Source of the DNA: Gordonia polyisoprenivorans NBRC 16320 = JCM 10675
GTDB lineage: Bacteria > Actinomycetota > Actinomycetes > Mycobacteriales > Mycobacteriaceae
NCBI RefSeq assembly: GCF_000241325.1
Contig: NZ_BAEI01000030.1
Coordinates: forward strand, 1 to 61,841
Reading direction: 5' to 3'
DNA: 61,841 nt
Shown: positions 37,004-45,715 of the stretch, piece after piece
Layout of the letters: every line of letters starts with the position of its first letter
Position numbering within the stretch: position 1 is the stretch's first letter
The notes under the pieces: generated by a model
What the model was told of the DNA's origin: nothing
Database searches by the model: none
Seen by the model: only the letters and a program-made list of their open reading frames with translations
Made by a program: the position numbers and the translations under genes

Positions 37004-38641
37004 TTGACCACCAAACGTTTTCGGCACCTGCTCGCGGCGTCGGCACTGAGCGTCGCGGCCATGACCGTGCTGGCCGCCTGCGGCAGCGGGGCGTCGACGT
37101 CCTCGGATGCCGCCGGCCCACCGGTGTTCGGTGGCACACTCACCTTCTACGACCCGGTCCAGTACACCGCGTGGACGTCGACCAACTCGATCTGGTCGAA
37201 CAGCCAGGTCACCGACAACCTCACCGAACGCCTCGTCTGGCAGGACCCCAAAACCGGCGACTTCGCGCCGTGGCTGGCCAAGTCCTGGGAGATCAGCGAC
37301 GACCACCTGACCTACACCTTCCACCTCCGTGACGGTGTGACATTCAGCGACGGAACACCGTTCGACGCGGCGATCGTCAAGGCCAACTTCGATCAGCACG
37401 GCAACGGTGACGAGCGCCTCGGCATCACCAAGGACCCGTTCTGGTCGGACTACGCCGGTACCGATGTGGTCGACCCGCACACCGTCGTGGTCAAGCTGTC
37501 CAAACCCAATGCCGGCTTCCTGCAGATCTTGTCGAACTATCGGGCCAGCTCGATCCTCGGAAAGTCCTATCTCGACCGAGACCTCAACGGACAGAGCGAA
37601 GCTCGCAACATCGTCGGCACCGGGCCGTTCGTCGTCGACTCGGTGAACGGAACCACCGGGATCACCCTCAAGCGTCGCGACGACTACAACTGGGCGCCAC
37701 AGGGATCGGGCCACTCCGGCAAGGCCTACCTGGAACGGATCGTGTTCAAGACCGTTCCCGAAGCCGGTACGCGGGTGGGAGCCCTGCAGTCCGGCGAGGC
37801 ACAGATCGCCCGCAACATCGCACCGTACGACGAGCAGACCGTCAGCGCCGGTGGTGGCCGGCTCCTTGCGGTGCCGGTGCAGGGCGAGACCAATGACCTG
37901 ACCGTCTATCTGGCCGATCCGGCCGCGCCGACCCAGGACAAGAACGTGCGCCTGGCCCTACAGGCAGCCACCGACCGCAACGAGATCAACAAGACCGCAC
38001 TCTCGCCGAGCTACCCGATCCCCACCAGTGCACTGGTCAAGGGCACCCCGTTGCGCGGCGACGCGTCGAAGTACCTCACCTACGATCTCGCGAAGGCCAA
38101 ATCGCTGCTCGACGCCGCCGGCTGGAAGCCGGGTGCCGACGGCATTCGCGTCAAGGACGGAAAACGGCTGAGCTTCCCGATCCGGATCGCGCCCTACTAC
38201 CAGGTGTCCCAGTCGGTGCTGGAAATCGTTCAGGCACAGTGGAAGAAGGCCGGTGTCGAGATCACTCTCACCAGTCCCTCGGTGACCGACTACGAGGCGC
38301 AGCTGGCGTCGGGGAAGGACTGGTACTTCAGCCAGGGCCAGACCTCGACCGCCGACCCGGGAGTGCTGCGCACCGCCTACGAGACGGATCGGCAGAACGT
38401 GACCGGCAACTACCGGCCCGATACGACGCTCAACCAACTCCTCGATGCCCAGTCCGCCGATTTCGATCCGGCCAAACGCAAGGCCGCGATCCAGGCGATC
38501 GAGGATCGCATCTTCAGCGAGGGCTACTCGATCCCGCTCTACGACGAGACCCAGGTCTTCGGCCTGGCGTCCAACGTCCACGGATTCGGTACCGAATCCA
38601 CCGGACGGTCCTGGCTCTACGACACCTGGCTGCGCCAGTAA
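37004..38641 (+). CDS. ABC transporter substrate-binding lipoprotein (SBP family 5)
   Basis: A 545-aa extracytoplasmic binding protein of the peptide/nickel/oligopeptide type. The signal peptide (RFRHLLAASALSVAAMTVLAAC) ends with a lipobox cysteine near residue 25. Family landmarks are NLTERLVWQDPKTGDFAPWLAKSWEISDD, YTFHLRDGVTFSDGTPFDA and NIVGTGPFVVDS. The start is a TTG at 37004 with AGGA nine bases upstream; no ATG is in frame near the signal peptide. It is first in the rightward operon. The ligand is unknown; genes around it suggest an organosulfur or similar substrate. Confidence 0.87.
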   Translation: MTTKRFRHLLAASALSVAAMTVLAACGSGASTSSDAAGPPVFGGTLTFYDPVQYTAWTSTNSIWSNSQVTDNLTERLVWQDPKTGDFAPWLAKSWEISDDHLTYTFHLRDGVTFSDGTPFDAAIVKANFDQHGNGDERLGITKDPFWSDYAGTDVVDPHTVVVKLSKPNAGFLQILSNYRASSILGKSYLDRDLNGQSEARNIVGTGPFVVDSVNGTTGITLKRRDDYNWAPQGSGHSGKAYLERIVFKTVPEAGTRVGALQSGEAQIARNIAPYDEQTVSAGGGRLLAVPVQGETNDLTVYLADPAAPTQDKNVRLALQAATDRNEINKTALSPSYPIPTSALVKGTPLRGDASKYLTYDLAKAKSLLDAAGWKPGADGIRVKDGKRLSFPIRIAPYYQVSQSVLEIVQAQWKKAGVEITLTSPSVTDYEAQLASGKDWYFSQGQTSTADPGVLRTAYETDRQNVTGNYRPDTTLNQLLDAQSADFDPAKRKAAIQAIEDRIFSEGYSIPLYDETQVFGLASNVHGFGTESTGRSWLYDTWLRQ

Positions 38642-38655
38642 CCGATGAGGTCATC

Positions 38656-39705
38656 ATGCGTCACTACATCCTGAGGCGAGTGGGTCAAGCCGCTCTGGTT
38701 CTCCTCGCCGCCTACACGCTCGCCTTCCTCCTGCTCAGCGCGTTGCCCGGCGATGCCGTGCACAACAAGATCGCCGACCCGGAGGCCCAGTTGACCCCGG
38801 AGGCCGCCAAGACACTCCTGGAGTACTACGGGATCGACCGGCCGTTGTGGCAGCAGTACCTGAGCGGACTCGGTGGGGTCCTGCACGGAGACCTCGGCTT
38901 CTCGCTGACCACCGGGACGCCGGTCAGCCAGATGCTCGCCGCAGCTCTGCCCGCCACACTCCAATTGACGGCGCTGGCACTGGTTTTCGGCCTGTTGATC
39001 GCCGCGGTGGTTGCCGTCGCGATCAACTACGCGCCCTGGCCGTGGTTGCGGGGAGCGCTGCAGGGACTGCCGCCGTTCTTCGCCTCGGTGCCGACGTTTG
39101 TCATCGGCATCCTTGTCCTGCAGGTGTTCTCGTTCCGCTGGCACCTGATCCCGGCCTCCGACGACGGCAGCCTGACGGCGTTGATCGCCCCCGCCTTCAC
39201 CCTGGGCATCCTGGTCGCCGCACCCCTGTCCCAGGTCTTCGCCTCGTCCATCGCGGCGACGCGCGGCCAACCGTTCGTTCACGTGCTGGCCGCGCGCGGA
39301 GCGGGGGAGCGCTACATCTTCGGGCGTGGTGTCCTGCGCAATTCGTCGCTGCCGGTCCTCACCCTGTTGGGTCTGGCGTGCGGTGAACTGATCGCAGGAT
39401 CGGTGGTCACCGAGGCCGTCTACGCCCGTGCCGGTCTCGGGCAGCTCGTCATGGTCGCCGTCAACACCCAGGATCTGCCGGTGGTCTCCGGCGTCGTCAT
39501 CATCGCCGCCGCCATCTACGTCGTGGCCAACCTCCTCGTCGACCTCGCCTACCCGTTCCTCGATCCACGCATCCTCGTCACGGCCAACGCACCGCGCGCA
39601 CGGCGCACCCGGCCCGCATCGGCGCCGACCCCGCGGACCTCCGCCACGGCCGACGTGCCGTCGGCCCGGCGCCACGCCCTGCCCGCCGAGGTGGCAATGC
39701 CATGA
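38656..39705 (+). CDS. ABC transporter permease (DppB-like)
   Basis: A 349-aa permease with six membrane helices, the first in MRHYILRRVGQAALVLLAAYTLAFLLLSALPGD, typical of DppB/OppB. The coupling loop reads VHVLAARGAGERYIFGRGVLRNSSLPVLTL. A long Pro/Arg/Thr-rich tail of about 50 residues after DPRILV is unusual and probably cytoplasmic. GATGAGG lies upstream of the ATG; the stop overlaps the next start by four bases. Confidence 0.9.
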   Translation: MRHYILRRVGQAALVLLAAYTLAFLLLSALPGDAVHNKIADPEAQLTPEAAKTLLEYYGIDRPLWQQYLSGLGGVLHGDLGFSLTTGTPVSQMLAAALPATLQLTALALVFGLLIAAVVAVAINYAPWPWLRGALQGLPPFFASVPTFVIGILVLQVFSFRWHLIPASDDGSLTALIAPAFTLGILVAAPLSQVFASSIAATRGQPFVHVLAARGAGERYIFGRGVLRNSSLPVLTLLGLACGELIAGSVVTEAVYARAGLGQLVMVAVNTQDLPVVSGVVIIAAAIYVVANLLVDLAYPFLDPRILVTANAPRARRTRPASAPTPRTSATADVPSARRHALPAEVAMP

Positions 39706-40640
39706 CGCTCCTCGAACCGAACGTACCCGTGACGACGCCGTCGGAGACGGGCTCGGCATCAGCCGAACCGGCGCCGAAAGGATCTGCTGGGCAGACGGAG
39801 TCACGCACTCGCCGCGCAGTGCGCTGGATTCGCGGCCACTGGGGACTCGTCCTGGCGGTCACCGTGTTCACCCTCGCGATCGCCTGGGCGATCGTGCCCG
39901 GGATCTTCACCGGCTACGACCCGATCGCCATCGACAACACCGCGCGGTTGCAGCCCCCGTCCGCCGACCACTGGTTCGGCACCGATCTGCTGGGCCGAGA
40001 CCTGTACGCGCGCACCGTGTACGGGTCGCGGGCCTCGCTGCTCGGTGCCAGTCTCGCGGTGGCCGTCGCGGTGCTCGTGGGGTCGGTCCTCGGCGCGGTG
40101 GCCGGCTGGTTCGGTGGGATCGCCGACTCCGCGGCGATGCGCCTGATCGACGTGGTCCTGTCCATCCCCGGTTTCCTGCTCGCCATCACCATCGTCGTGG
40201 TGTACAGCGCGCAGACCGGCCGCACCGGGCTCGTACCCGCCGCTCTCGCAGTGGGTCTCACCTCGGCGGCCACCTTCGCCCGGCTCATCCGCGCGGAGGT
40301 ACTCAAGGTTCGCACCAGCAACTACGTGGAGGCCGCGGTCACCAGCGGCGCCCGGTCGTCGACGATCCTGTTCCGCCACGTCCTCCCGAACTCCCTGACG
40401 CCCACCATCTCGCTGATCACCGTGCAGCTGGGTATCGCGATCATCTGGATCGCCTCCCTGAGCTTCCTCGGACTCGGCCAGCAACCACCGGCACCCGAGT
40501 GGGGTCTGCTGGTCGCCGACGGCCGCAAGTACATCGCCACCCGCGGCTGGCTCACCCTCTACCCGGCACTGACCATCGTGGCGGTCGTGTTGTCCACCAA
40601 CCACATCTCCCGTCACCTCTCGAAACGGAGCAGCTCATGA
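39702..40640 (+). CDS. ABC transporter permease (DppC-like)
   Basis: A 312-aa DppC/OppC-type permease. The family hallmark FGTDLLGRDLYARTVYGSRASLLGA follows the first helix. EAAVTSGARSSTILFRHVLPNSLTP is the coupling loop and EWGLLVADGRKYI the conserved C-terminal element. An extended cytoplasmic N-terminus (about 45 residues) precedes the first helix. Starts and stops are both in four-base overlaps, so it is co-translated with its neighbours. Confidence 0.9.
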   Translation: MTLLEPNVPVTTPSETGSASAEPAPKGSAGQTESRTRRAVRWIRGHWGLVLAVTVFTLAIAWAIVPGIFTGYDPIAIDNTARLQPPSADHWFGTDLLGRDLYARTVYGSRASLLGASLAVAVAVLVGSVLGAVAGWFGGIADSAAMRLIDVVLSIPGFLLAITIVVVYSAQTGRTGLVPAALAVGLTSAATFARLIRAEVLKVRTSNYVEAAVTSGARSSTILFRHVLPNSLTPTISLITVQLGIAIIWIASLSFLGLGQQPPAPEWGLLVADGRKYIATRGWLTLYPALTIVAVVLSTNHISRHLSKRSSS

Positions 40641-42334
40641 CGACCACACCGGTGCTGTCGGTGCGGGGCCTCTCGGTCGGCTACCGGGTGTCGCGTGAAC
40701 TGCGAGAGGTGCTGCACGACATCAGCTTCGACGTCGCGCCCGGCCAGGTCCTCGCCCTCGTCGGCGAGTCGGGCTCGGGCAAGACCACGACCGGCCACGC
40801 CATTCTCGGTCTGCTCCCCGGCAACGGTGAGCTCACCGCGGGCTCGATCACCTTTCGCGGAGAGGAACTCACCACCTTCACCGGCAAGCAGTGGCGCGAT
40901 CTGCGTGGGCGTACCGTCTCGCTGATCCCCCAGGACCCGACCGTCTCGCTGGATCCGGTTCGGCGCGTGGGGCATCAGGTCGAGGACGTGCTGCGCCTGC
41001 ACACCGACCTCGACGCCGCCGCACGACGTGAGCGGGTACACGAACTGTTCGAGCTCGTCGGTTTCACCGAGGTGGCACGCCGCTACGAGCAGTACCCGCA
41101 CGAACTGTCCGGCGGCATGCGCCAACGTGTGCTCATCGCGGCAGCGGTGGCCGGTGATCCCGACCTGATCATCGCCGACGAGCCGACCTCGGGACTCGAC
41201 GTCACGGTCCAGAAGCAGGTGCTCGATCTCATCGACACGTTGCGGGAGCGGTCCTCGACGAGCATCGTGCTCATCACCCACGACCTCGGGGTGGCCGCCG
41301 ACCGATCGGATGTCATCGGGGTGATGCAGCAGGGCCGCCTCGTCGAGTTCGGGCCCACCGCCGAGGTGATCGCCGACCCGCGCCACGACTACACGCGCCG
41401 GCTGCTCGCCAGCGTGCCGTCACGGTTGTCGCTGCGCGCGGATCGTCGGCCCGTGCCGCCCGACGCCGACACCCTCATCGACGTCCGTGACCTGCGCAAG
41501 GAGTTCGGCGACTTCCCGGCGGTCAACGGCATCTCGTTCTCGGTCCGGGCCGGTGAAACGGTATCGATCGTGGGCGAATCCGGAAGCGGAAAGACCACCA
41601 CGGCACGGATTCTGACCGGTCTCACCGCCGCGTCCGACGGCAGTGTCTCGGTATTGGGTACCGAGATCACCGGGCTACGGCGCAGCGGATTCCGTCCGCT
41701 ACGCCGTGACATCCAGATCGTCTACCAGAACCCGTATTCCTCTTTCGATCCGCGATTCGACGTCTTCGATGTGGTGGCCGAGCCGCTGCTGTCCTTCGCC
41801 GACGACAGCGTGCGCTGGGCGCGCCACAGCAGACGCGGCCGACGCCGGGTATTCGGTGACCGTGTCGCCGCCGCCCTCGAGTCCGCGGCGCTCCCCGCCG
41901 ATTTCATCGACCGGCATCCGCGTGAACTCTCCGGCGGACAACGCCAACGCGTTGCGATCGCGCGAGCACTCGTACTCGAGCCGAAGATTCTTGTTCTCGA
42001 CGAGCCGATCTCGGCTCTCGACGTGTCTGTCGCCGCGCAGATCCTCGCCCTGCTCGAGCGTCTGCAGCGCGAACGTGGGCTGACCTACGTGTTCATCTCG
42101 CACGACCTCGCGGCGGTCGCCGCACTGTCCGACCGGGTGGTGGTGATGCGCCACGGCGAGATCGTCGAGCAGGGGCCTGTCGAGCAGGTGTTCGGCAACC
42201 CCACCGACGAGTACACCGTGCGACTGCTGAGTGCCATCGCCGGCGGCGACCTCCCCGGCGACGAGTTCTTCGACGGTGAAATACCCAGCTCAGCAGCGCA
42301 ATTGACCGCCACGTCGAGAAGGGCCCACTCATGA
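40637..42334 (+). CDS. Fused dipeptide-type ABC ATPase (DppD-DppF-like)
   Basis: A 565-aa protein with two ABC ATPase modules, combining what are usually two genes. Module 1 (about 5-260) has GESGSGKTTTG, LSGGMRQRV and LIIADEPTSGLDVT. Module 2 (about 275-545) has GESGSGKTTTA, LSGGQRQRVAIARAL and ILVLDEPISALDVS. It energises the permease pair encoded before it. The start overlaps the permease stop (ATGA). A 30-residue charged tail follows the second module. Confidence 0.93.
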   Translation: MTTTPVLSVRGLSVGYRVSRELREVLHDISFDVAPGQVLALVGESGSGKTTTGHAILGLLPGNGELTAGSITFRGEELTTFTGKQWRDLRGRTVSLIPQDPTVSLDPVRRVGHQVEDVLRLHTDLDAAARRERVHELFELVGFTEVARRYEQYPHELSGGMRQRVLIAAAVAGDPDLIIADEPTSGLDVTVQKQVLDLIDTLRERSSTSIVLITHDLGVAADRSDVIGVMQQGRLVEFGPTAEVIADPRHDYTRRLLASVPSRLSLRADRRPVPPDADTLIDVRDLRKEFGDFPAVNGISFSVRAGETVSIVGESGSGKTTTARILTGLTAASDGSVSVLGTEITGLRRSGFRPLRRDIQIVYQNPYSSFDPRFDVFDVVAEPLLSFADDSVRWARHSRRGRRRVFGDRVAAALESAALPADFIDRHPRELSGGQRQRVAIARALVLEPKILVLDEPISALDVSVAAQILALLERLQRERGLTYVFISHDLAAVAALSDRVVVMRHGEIVEQGPVEQVFGNPTDEYTVRLLSAIAGGDLPGDEFFDGEIPSSAAQLTATSRRAHS

Positions 42335-43578
42335 CTCGCACCACCGCAGACAGCGAATCCGCCACCGCGCCGGGCTCGTTGGCCGAGGCGTTGGCCCGAA
42401 TCCGTTCGGTCCTCGCCGAACTCGCCGTCGGCGCCGGCGACCGTGACCTACACCATGAGCATCCGTACACCCTGATCCGCCAGCTCGCCGACGCCGGATT
42501 CGGTCGTTTGCGGGTGCCTCGGGAATTCGGCGGATTCGACGTGGACCTGCCTACGCTGTTCTCGATTCTCGCCGAGGCGGGTGCAGCCGACTCCAACGTG
42601 CCGCAGATCTGGCGCGGGCACTTCACCACCACCGAGATCCTGCGCTCAGAGGCAGATCCCGATGTCCGGCGATATTGGCTGACCAAGGTCGCGCGGGGCG
42701 CGGTCTTCGGCAACGCACAATCCGAGCCGTCGGCGCAGGTCGCCGGTCTCAGTGACGGCGAGGGCTGGGGCGTGATCACCACCCGGGTGCATCGCACCGG
42801 CTCCGGCGAGCGGGTGGTCTCGGGTACCAAGTTCTATTCCACCGGTGCGCGTTTCGCCGACTACATCCGCACCGCTGTCCTCGCCGACGACGGCAGCCGC
42901 AGCTTCGTGGTGATCGACGCCCGGCATCCCGGTGTCGAACACGTCGACGACTGGGATGGCATCGGCCAGCGGCAAACCGGTAGTGGCACCACCATTCTCA
43001 CCGACGTGCCGGTCGAGCCCTACGGCGACATCGGCCGCTACCGGGACTCGTTGCGCGGGCTGGACTCCTTCGTGCAGATCGTCCACCTGGCCAACCTCAC
43101 CGGTATCGCCCGCAGTCTCGTCGCCGATACCGTGGAGGTGGTGCGCGCCCGGACGCGGACCAGTCGCCACGCCCTGACCCAGGATGCGACGGCCGATCCC
43201 GACGTCCTGGCCGTCGTCGGTCGGCTCGAGGTCGCAGCGTTGACGGCGTCGTCGCTCACGCAGACCGCCGCAGCCGCCCTGGAATCGGCGCACGACGCCG
43301 CGTCCGAGGAGGCATTTGCGGCGGCCTACCTCACCACCTCCACCGCGCAGATCGGCGTGATCGACGCCGTCCTGGACGCCGCCGGCCACGCCTTCGACGC
43401 CGGCGGATCGTCGACCGTGCGCAATGCCGTTCACCTCGACCGGCATTGGCGCAACGCCCGCACCCTCGCCTCTCACAACCCGGTCATCTACAAGCCACGC
43501 GTGGTCGGCGACTTCCGGGTCAACGGCACCGCCCCGGTATCGGGCTACTACCTCCACCACCTCAAGGACAACTCATGA
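42331..43578 (+). CDS. DszC/SfnC-like flavin monooxygenase
   Basis: A 415-aa acyl-CoA-dehydrogenase-fold protein of the FMNH2-dependent monooxygenase group. Diagnostic pieces: GFGRLRVPREFGGFDVDLPTLFSILAEAGAADSNVPQIWRGHF, FYSTGARFADYIRTAVLADDG, WDGIGQRQTGSGTTIL and the C-terminal HLDRHWRNARTLASHNPVIYKPRVVGD, which matches DszC-type enzymes. It would add oxygen to sulfur or a related heteroatom using reduced flavin from elsewhere; no flavin reductase is in the window. Starts inside the ATPase stop and overlaps the next gene. Confidence 0.86.
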   Translation: MTRTTADSESATAPGSLAEALARIRSVLAELAVGAGDRDLHHEHPYTLIRQLADAGFGRLRVPREFGGFDVDLPTLFSILAEAGAADSNVPQIWRGHFTTTEILRSEADPDVRRYWLTKVARGAVFGNAQSEPSAQVAGLSDGEGWGVITTRVHRTGSGERVVSGTKFYSTGARFADYIRTAVLADDGSRSFVVIDARHPGVEHVDDWDGIGQRQTGSGTTILTDVPVEPYGDIGRYRDSLRGLDSFVQIVHLANLTGIARSLVADTVEVVRARTRTSRHALTQDATADPDVLAVVGRLEVAALTASSLTQTAAAALESAHDAASEEAFAAAYLTTSTAQIGVIDAVLDAAGHAFDAGGSSTVRNAVHLDRHWRNARTLASHNPVIYKPRVVGDFRVNGTAPVSGYYLHHLKDNS

Positions 43579-44813
43579 CCCGGCAACTGCATCTCAATGT
43601 CAACATCCTCAATGCCGGTGTCTTCGGCGGTTCCTGGCGGTTTCCGAACACCGACGGCCTCTCGGCCTATCGCATCGAGCACTACACCTCGATCGCCCAC
43701 AAGGCCGAACAGGCACGCCTGGACGCCGTCTTCCTGGCCGACGGGCCCCTCCTCGATCCGAGTATCCGGCACCGCACCGGCAACAACTTCGAGCCGACGT
43801 CGGTGCTGGCGCGCATCGCCGCGCAGACGGAGAACATCGGACTGATCGGCACCCTGTCGTCGTCGTACAACGATCCCGACGAATTGGCCAGGCGTCTCGG
43901 CGATCTCGACTATCTCAGCGGCGGCCGATTCGGGTGGAACGTGGTCACCACGGCCGGGCCGGTCGCGGCCCGCAACTTCGGTCGCGACGCCGAGCCCGAC
44001 CACGCCTTGCGATATCAGCGGGCGGCGGACTTCGTCGACCGGGTGGTGGCCGCGTGGTCGGAACGTATCCGTCTGGTGTCGCCGCAAGGACGGCCGGTGG
44101 TGGTGCAGGCCGGCGGGTCCAGCGACGGCAAACGTCTGGCCGCCCGTGTCGGCGAGGTGATCTTCTCCGCCGATCAAGACATCGACTCGGCGCGGGCCTT
44201 CCGCACCGAATTGCGCGACGGCGCAGCCTTGTTCGGTCGCAATCCGGACGAGATCGTCGTCCTGCCCGGACTGTCGACCGTGCTCGGCAGCACCGAGGCC
44301 GAGGCACTCGAGCGCCGCGAGACCCTCGACAACCTGCTTCCCGATGCCTATGCCCGCCAACGACTCTCCGGCCAGTTGGGTTTCTCCGTGGAGGGCCTCG
44401 ACGACGCCGAGCCGATTCCGCGCGAACTCCTGGTCGATCCGGACGAGGCGGGCGGCTCACAGACCTTCTATCGGGTGGTCCGCGAGATCATCGACCGGGA
44501 GAACCCCACCCTGGGTCAGCTTCTCAAGAAGCTCTCCGGTGGCGGCGGGCATCGGATCGTGGTCGGCACACCCGAGCAGATCGCCGACGACATCGAACGC
44601 TGGTTCCGGGCAGGTGCCGCCGACGGCTTCAACGTCATGCCCGACGTCCTGCCCTCCGGATTCGACGACTTCGCCGATCACCTCGTTCCGGAGCTGCAGC
44701 GGCGGGGACTGTTCCGCACGGACTACGAGTCGGACACCTTGCGAGGGCACCTGGGTCTGCCGGTGCCACCGATCCGGCGTGAGGCACCGAAAACCCTTGT
44801 CAGCGCGCGATGA
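43575..44813 (+). CDS. NtaA/DszA-family luciferase-like monooxygenase
   Basis: A 412-aa FMNH2-dependent monooxygenase of the NtaA/SnaA/DszA group (family includes nitrilotriacetate and dibenzothiophene sulfone monooxygenases). Present are LHLNVNILNAGVFGGSWRFP, ARLDAVFLADGP, NFEPTSVLARIAAQTENIGLIGTLSSSYNDP, LDYLSGGRFGWNVVTTAGPVAARNFG and the C-terminal GTPEQIADDIERWFRAGAADGFNVMPDVLPSGFDDFADHLVPELQRRGLFRTDY. The start overlaps the previous stop by four bases. The substrate is unproven. Confidence 0.9.
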   Translation: MTRQLHLNVNILNAGVFGGSWRFPNTDGLSAYRIEHYTSIAHKAEQARLDAVFLADGPLLDPSIRHRTGNNFEPTSVLARIAAQTENIGLIGTLSSSYNDPDELARRLGDLDYLSGGRFGWNVVTTAGPVAARNFGRDAEPDHALRYQRAADFVDRVVAAWSERIRLVSPQGRPVVVQAGGSSDGKRLAARVGEVIFSADQDIDSARAFRTELRDGAALFGRNPDEIVVLPGLSTVLGSTEAEALERRETLDNLLPDAYARQRLSGQLGFSVEGLDDAEPIPRELLVDPDEAGGSQTFYRVVREIIDRENPTLGQLLKKLSGGGGHRIVVGTPEQIADDIERWFRAGAADGFNVMPDVLPSGFDDFADHLVPELQRRGLFRTDYESDTLRGHLGLPVPPIRREAPKTLVSAR

Positions 44814-44833
44814 GCTCCGGTGAGGAGAAGAAC

Positions 44834-45715
44834 GTGAGTACCATTCTCGAACTCGCAGTCGGCGAAGGGCCGGACCAGGTCTCGCTGCCCGACGCCGAGC
44901 GGTTGGTGGCGGCGGCGCAGTCGTCCGGTATCGACGCGATCCGGCTGGTCGATCGCAGCGCCGGTACACCGACGCTGGACCCGTCGGTCGTCGGCGCCTA
45001 CCTGGCGGGTGAGTACCGGCAGATCAGTTATCTGATCGACGTCGCGACCACCCACAATGCGCCCTACAACCTGGCTCGGCGGGTGCTGTCCATCGATCGC
45101 GCCACCGGCGGACGGGTGGGCCTGACGCTGCGGACGGGTGTCGGCGACGAGGTCAGCGACCCGGCCGCACCTGATCCGGATGGCGCCGAGCCCGACTCGG
45201 CGTCCCGCTGGGTGGAGTACGCGCAGATTCTCCTCGCTCTGTGGAATTCGTTTCCCGCCGAAGCGCTCCGGGGCGATCAGGCGGCGGGCATCGTCGCCGA
45301 CGACACGCTCATCCGACCCATCGGCCACGACGGAACCTACTATCGTGTCGCCGGACCGCTGGACGGCCCGTCGTCGCCGCAGGGCCGTCCGGTACTGCTC
45401 GCCGACGACGCCGACGCGGTGGGGTGGGAGCGTATCGCGGGCGTCGCCGATGCGGTGATCATCGACCAGGCCGCGCGACTCGGACACCCACCTCGCGAAG
45501 TCGCCGTGCTGAGCCGTATCGGCATCGACGATCCCGACACCGTGCGGCAGGCCCTGGCGTGGAACACGATCAGCGGCGTCGTGCTCGTTCCGCACGGCAG
45601 CGTCGACGACACGATCACCACCATCGGAAACCTGGTCCGGCGACCCGACCGCACTGCACCGCAACATCTTCGGGAGACCCTCGGTCACCCCGCCTTCGAG
45701 GAGTCCGTCCGATGA
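44834..45715 (+). CDS. Reduced luciferase-like paralogue
   Basis: A 293-aa relative of the neighbouring luciferase-like enzymes, lacking the C-terminal third. It retains YLIDVATTHNAPYNLARRVLSIDRATGGRVGLTLRTG and ASRWVEYAQILLALWNSF but the usual FMN-contact stretches are weak and GRPVLLADDADAVG replaces the VQAGGS motif. It may be an accessory or partner subunit rather than an enzyme. The GTG at 44834 has a good AGGAG site; an ATG at 44810 overlapping the previous stop is an alternative. Confidence 0.7.
   Translation: MSTILELAVGEGPDQVSLPDAERLVAAAQSSGIDAIRLVDRSAGTPTLDPSVVGAYLAGEYRQISYLIDVATTHNAPYNLARRVLSIDRATGGRVGLTLRTGVGDEVSDPAAPDPDGAEPDSASRWVEYAQILLALWNSFPAEALRGDQAAGIVADDTLIRPIGHDGTYYRVAGPLDGPSSPQGRPVLLADDADAVGWERIAGVADAVIIDQAARLGHPPREVAVLSRIGIDDPDTVRQALAWNTISGVVLVPHGSVDDTITTIGNLVRRPDRTAPQHLRETLGHPAFEESVR

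Noticed and set aside
39428..40636. Long N-terminal extension of the fused ABC ATPase
   Set aside because: The extension is an out-of-frame reading of the two permease genes; the ATG at 40637 with an ATGA overlap is the real start.
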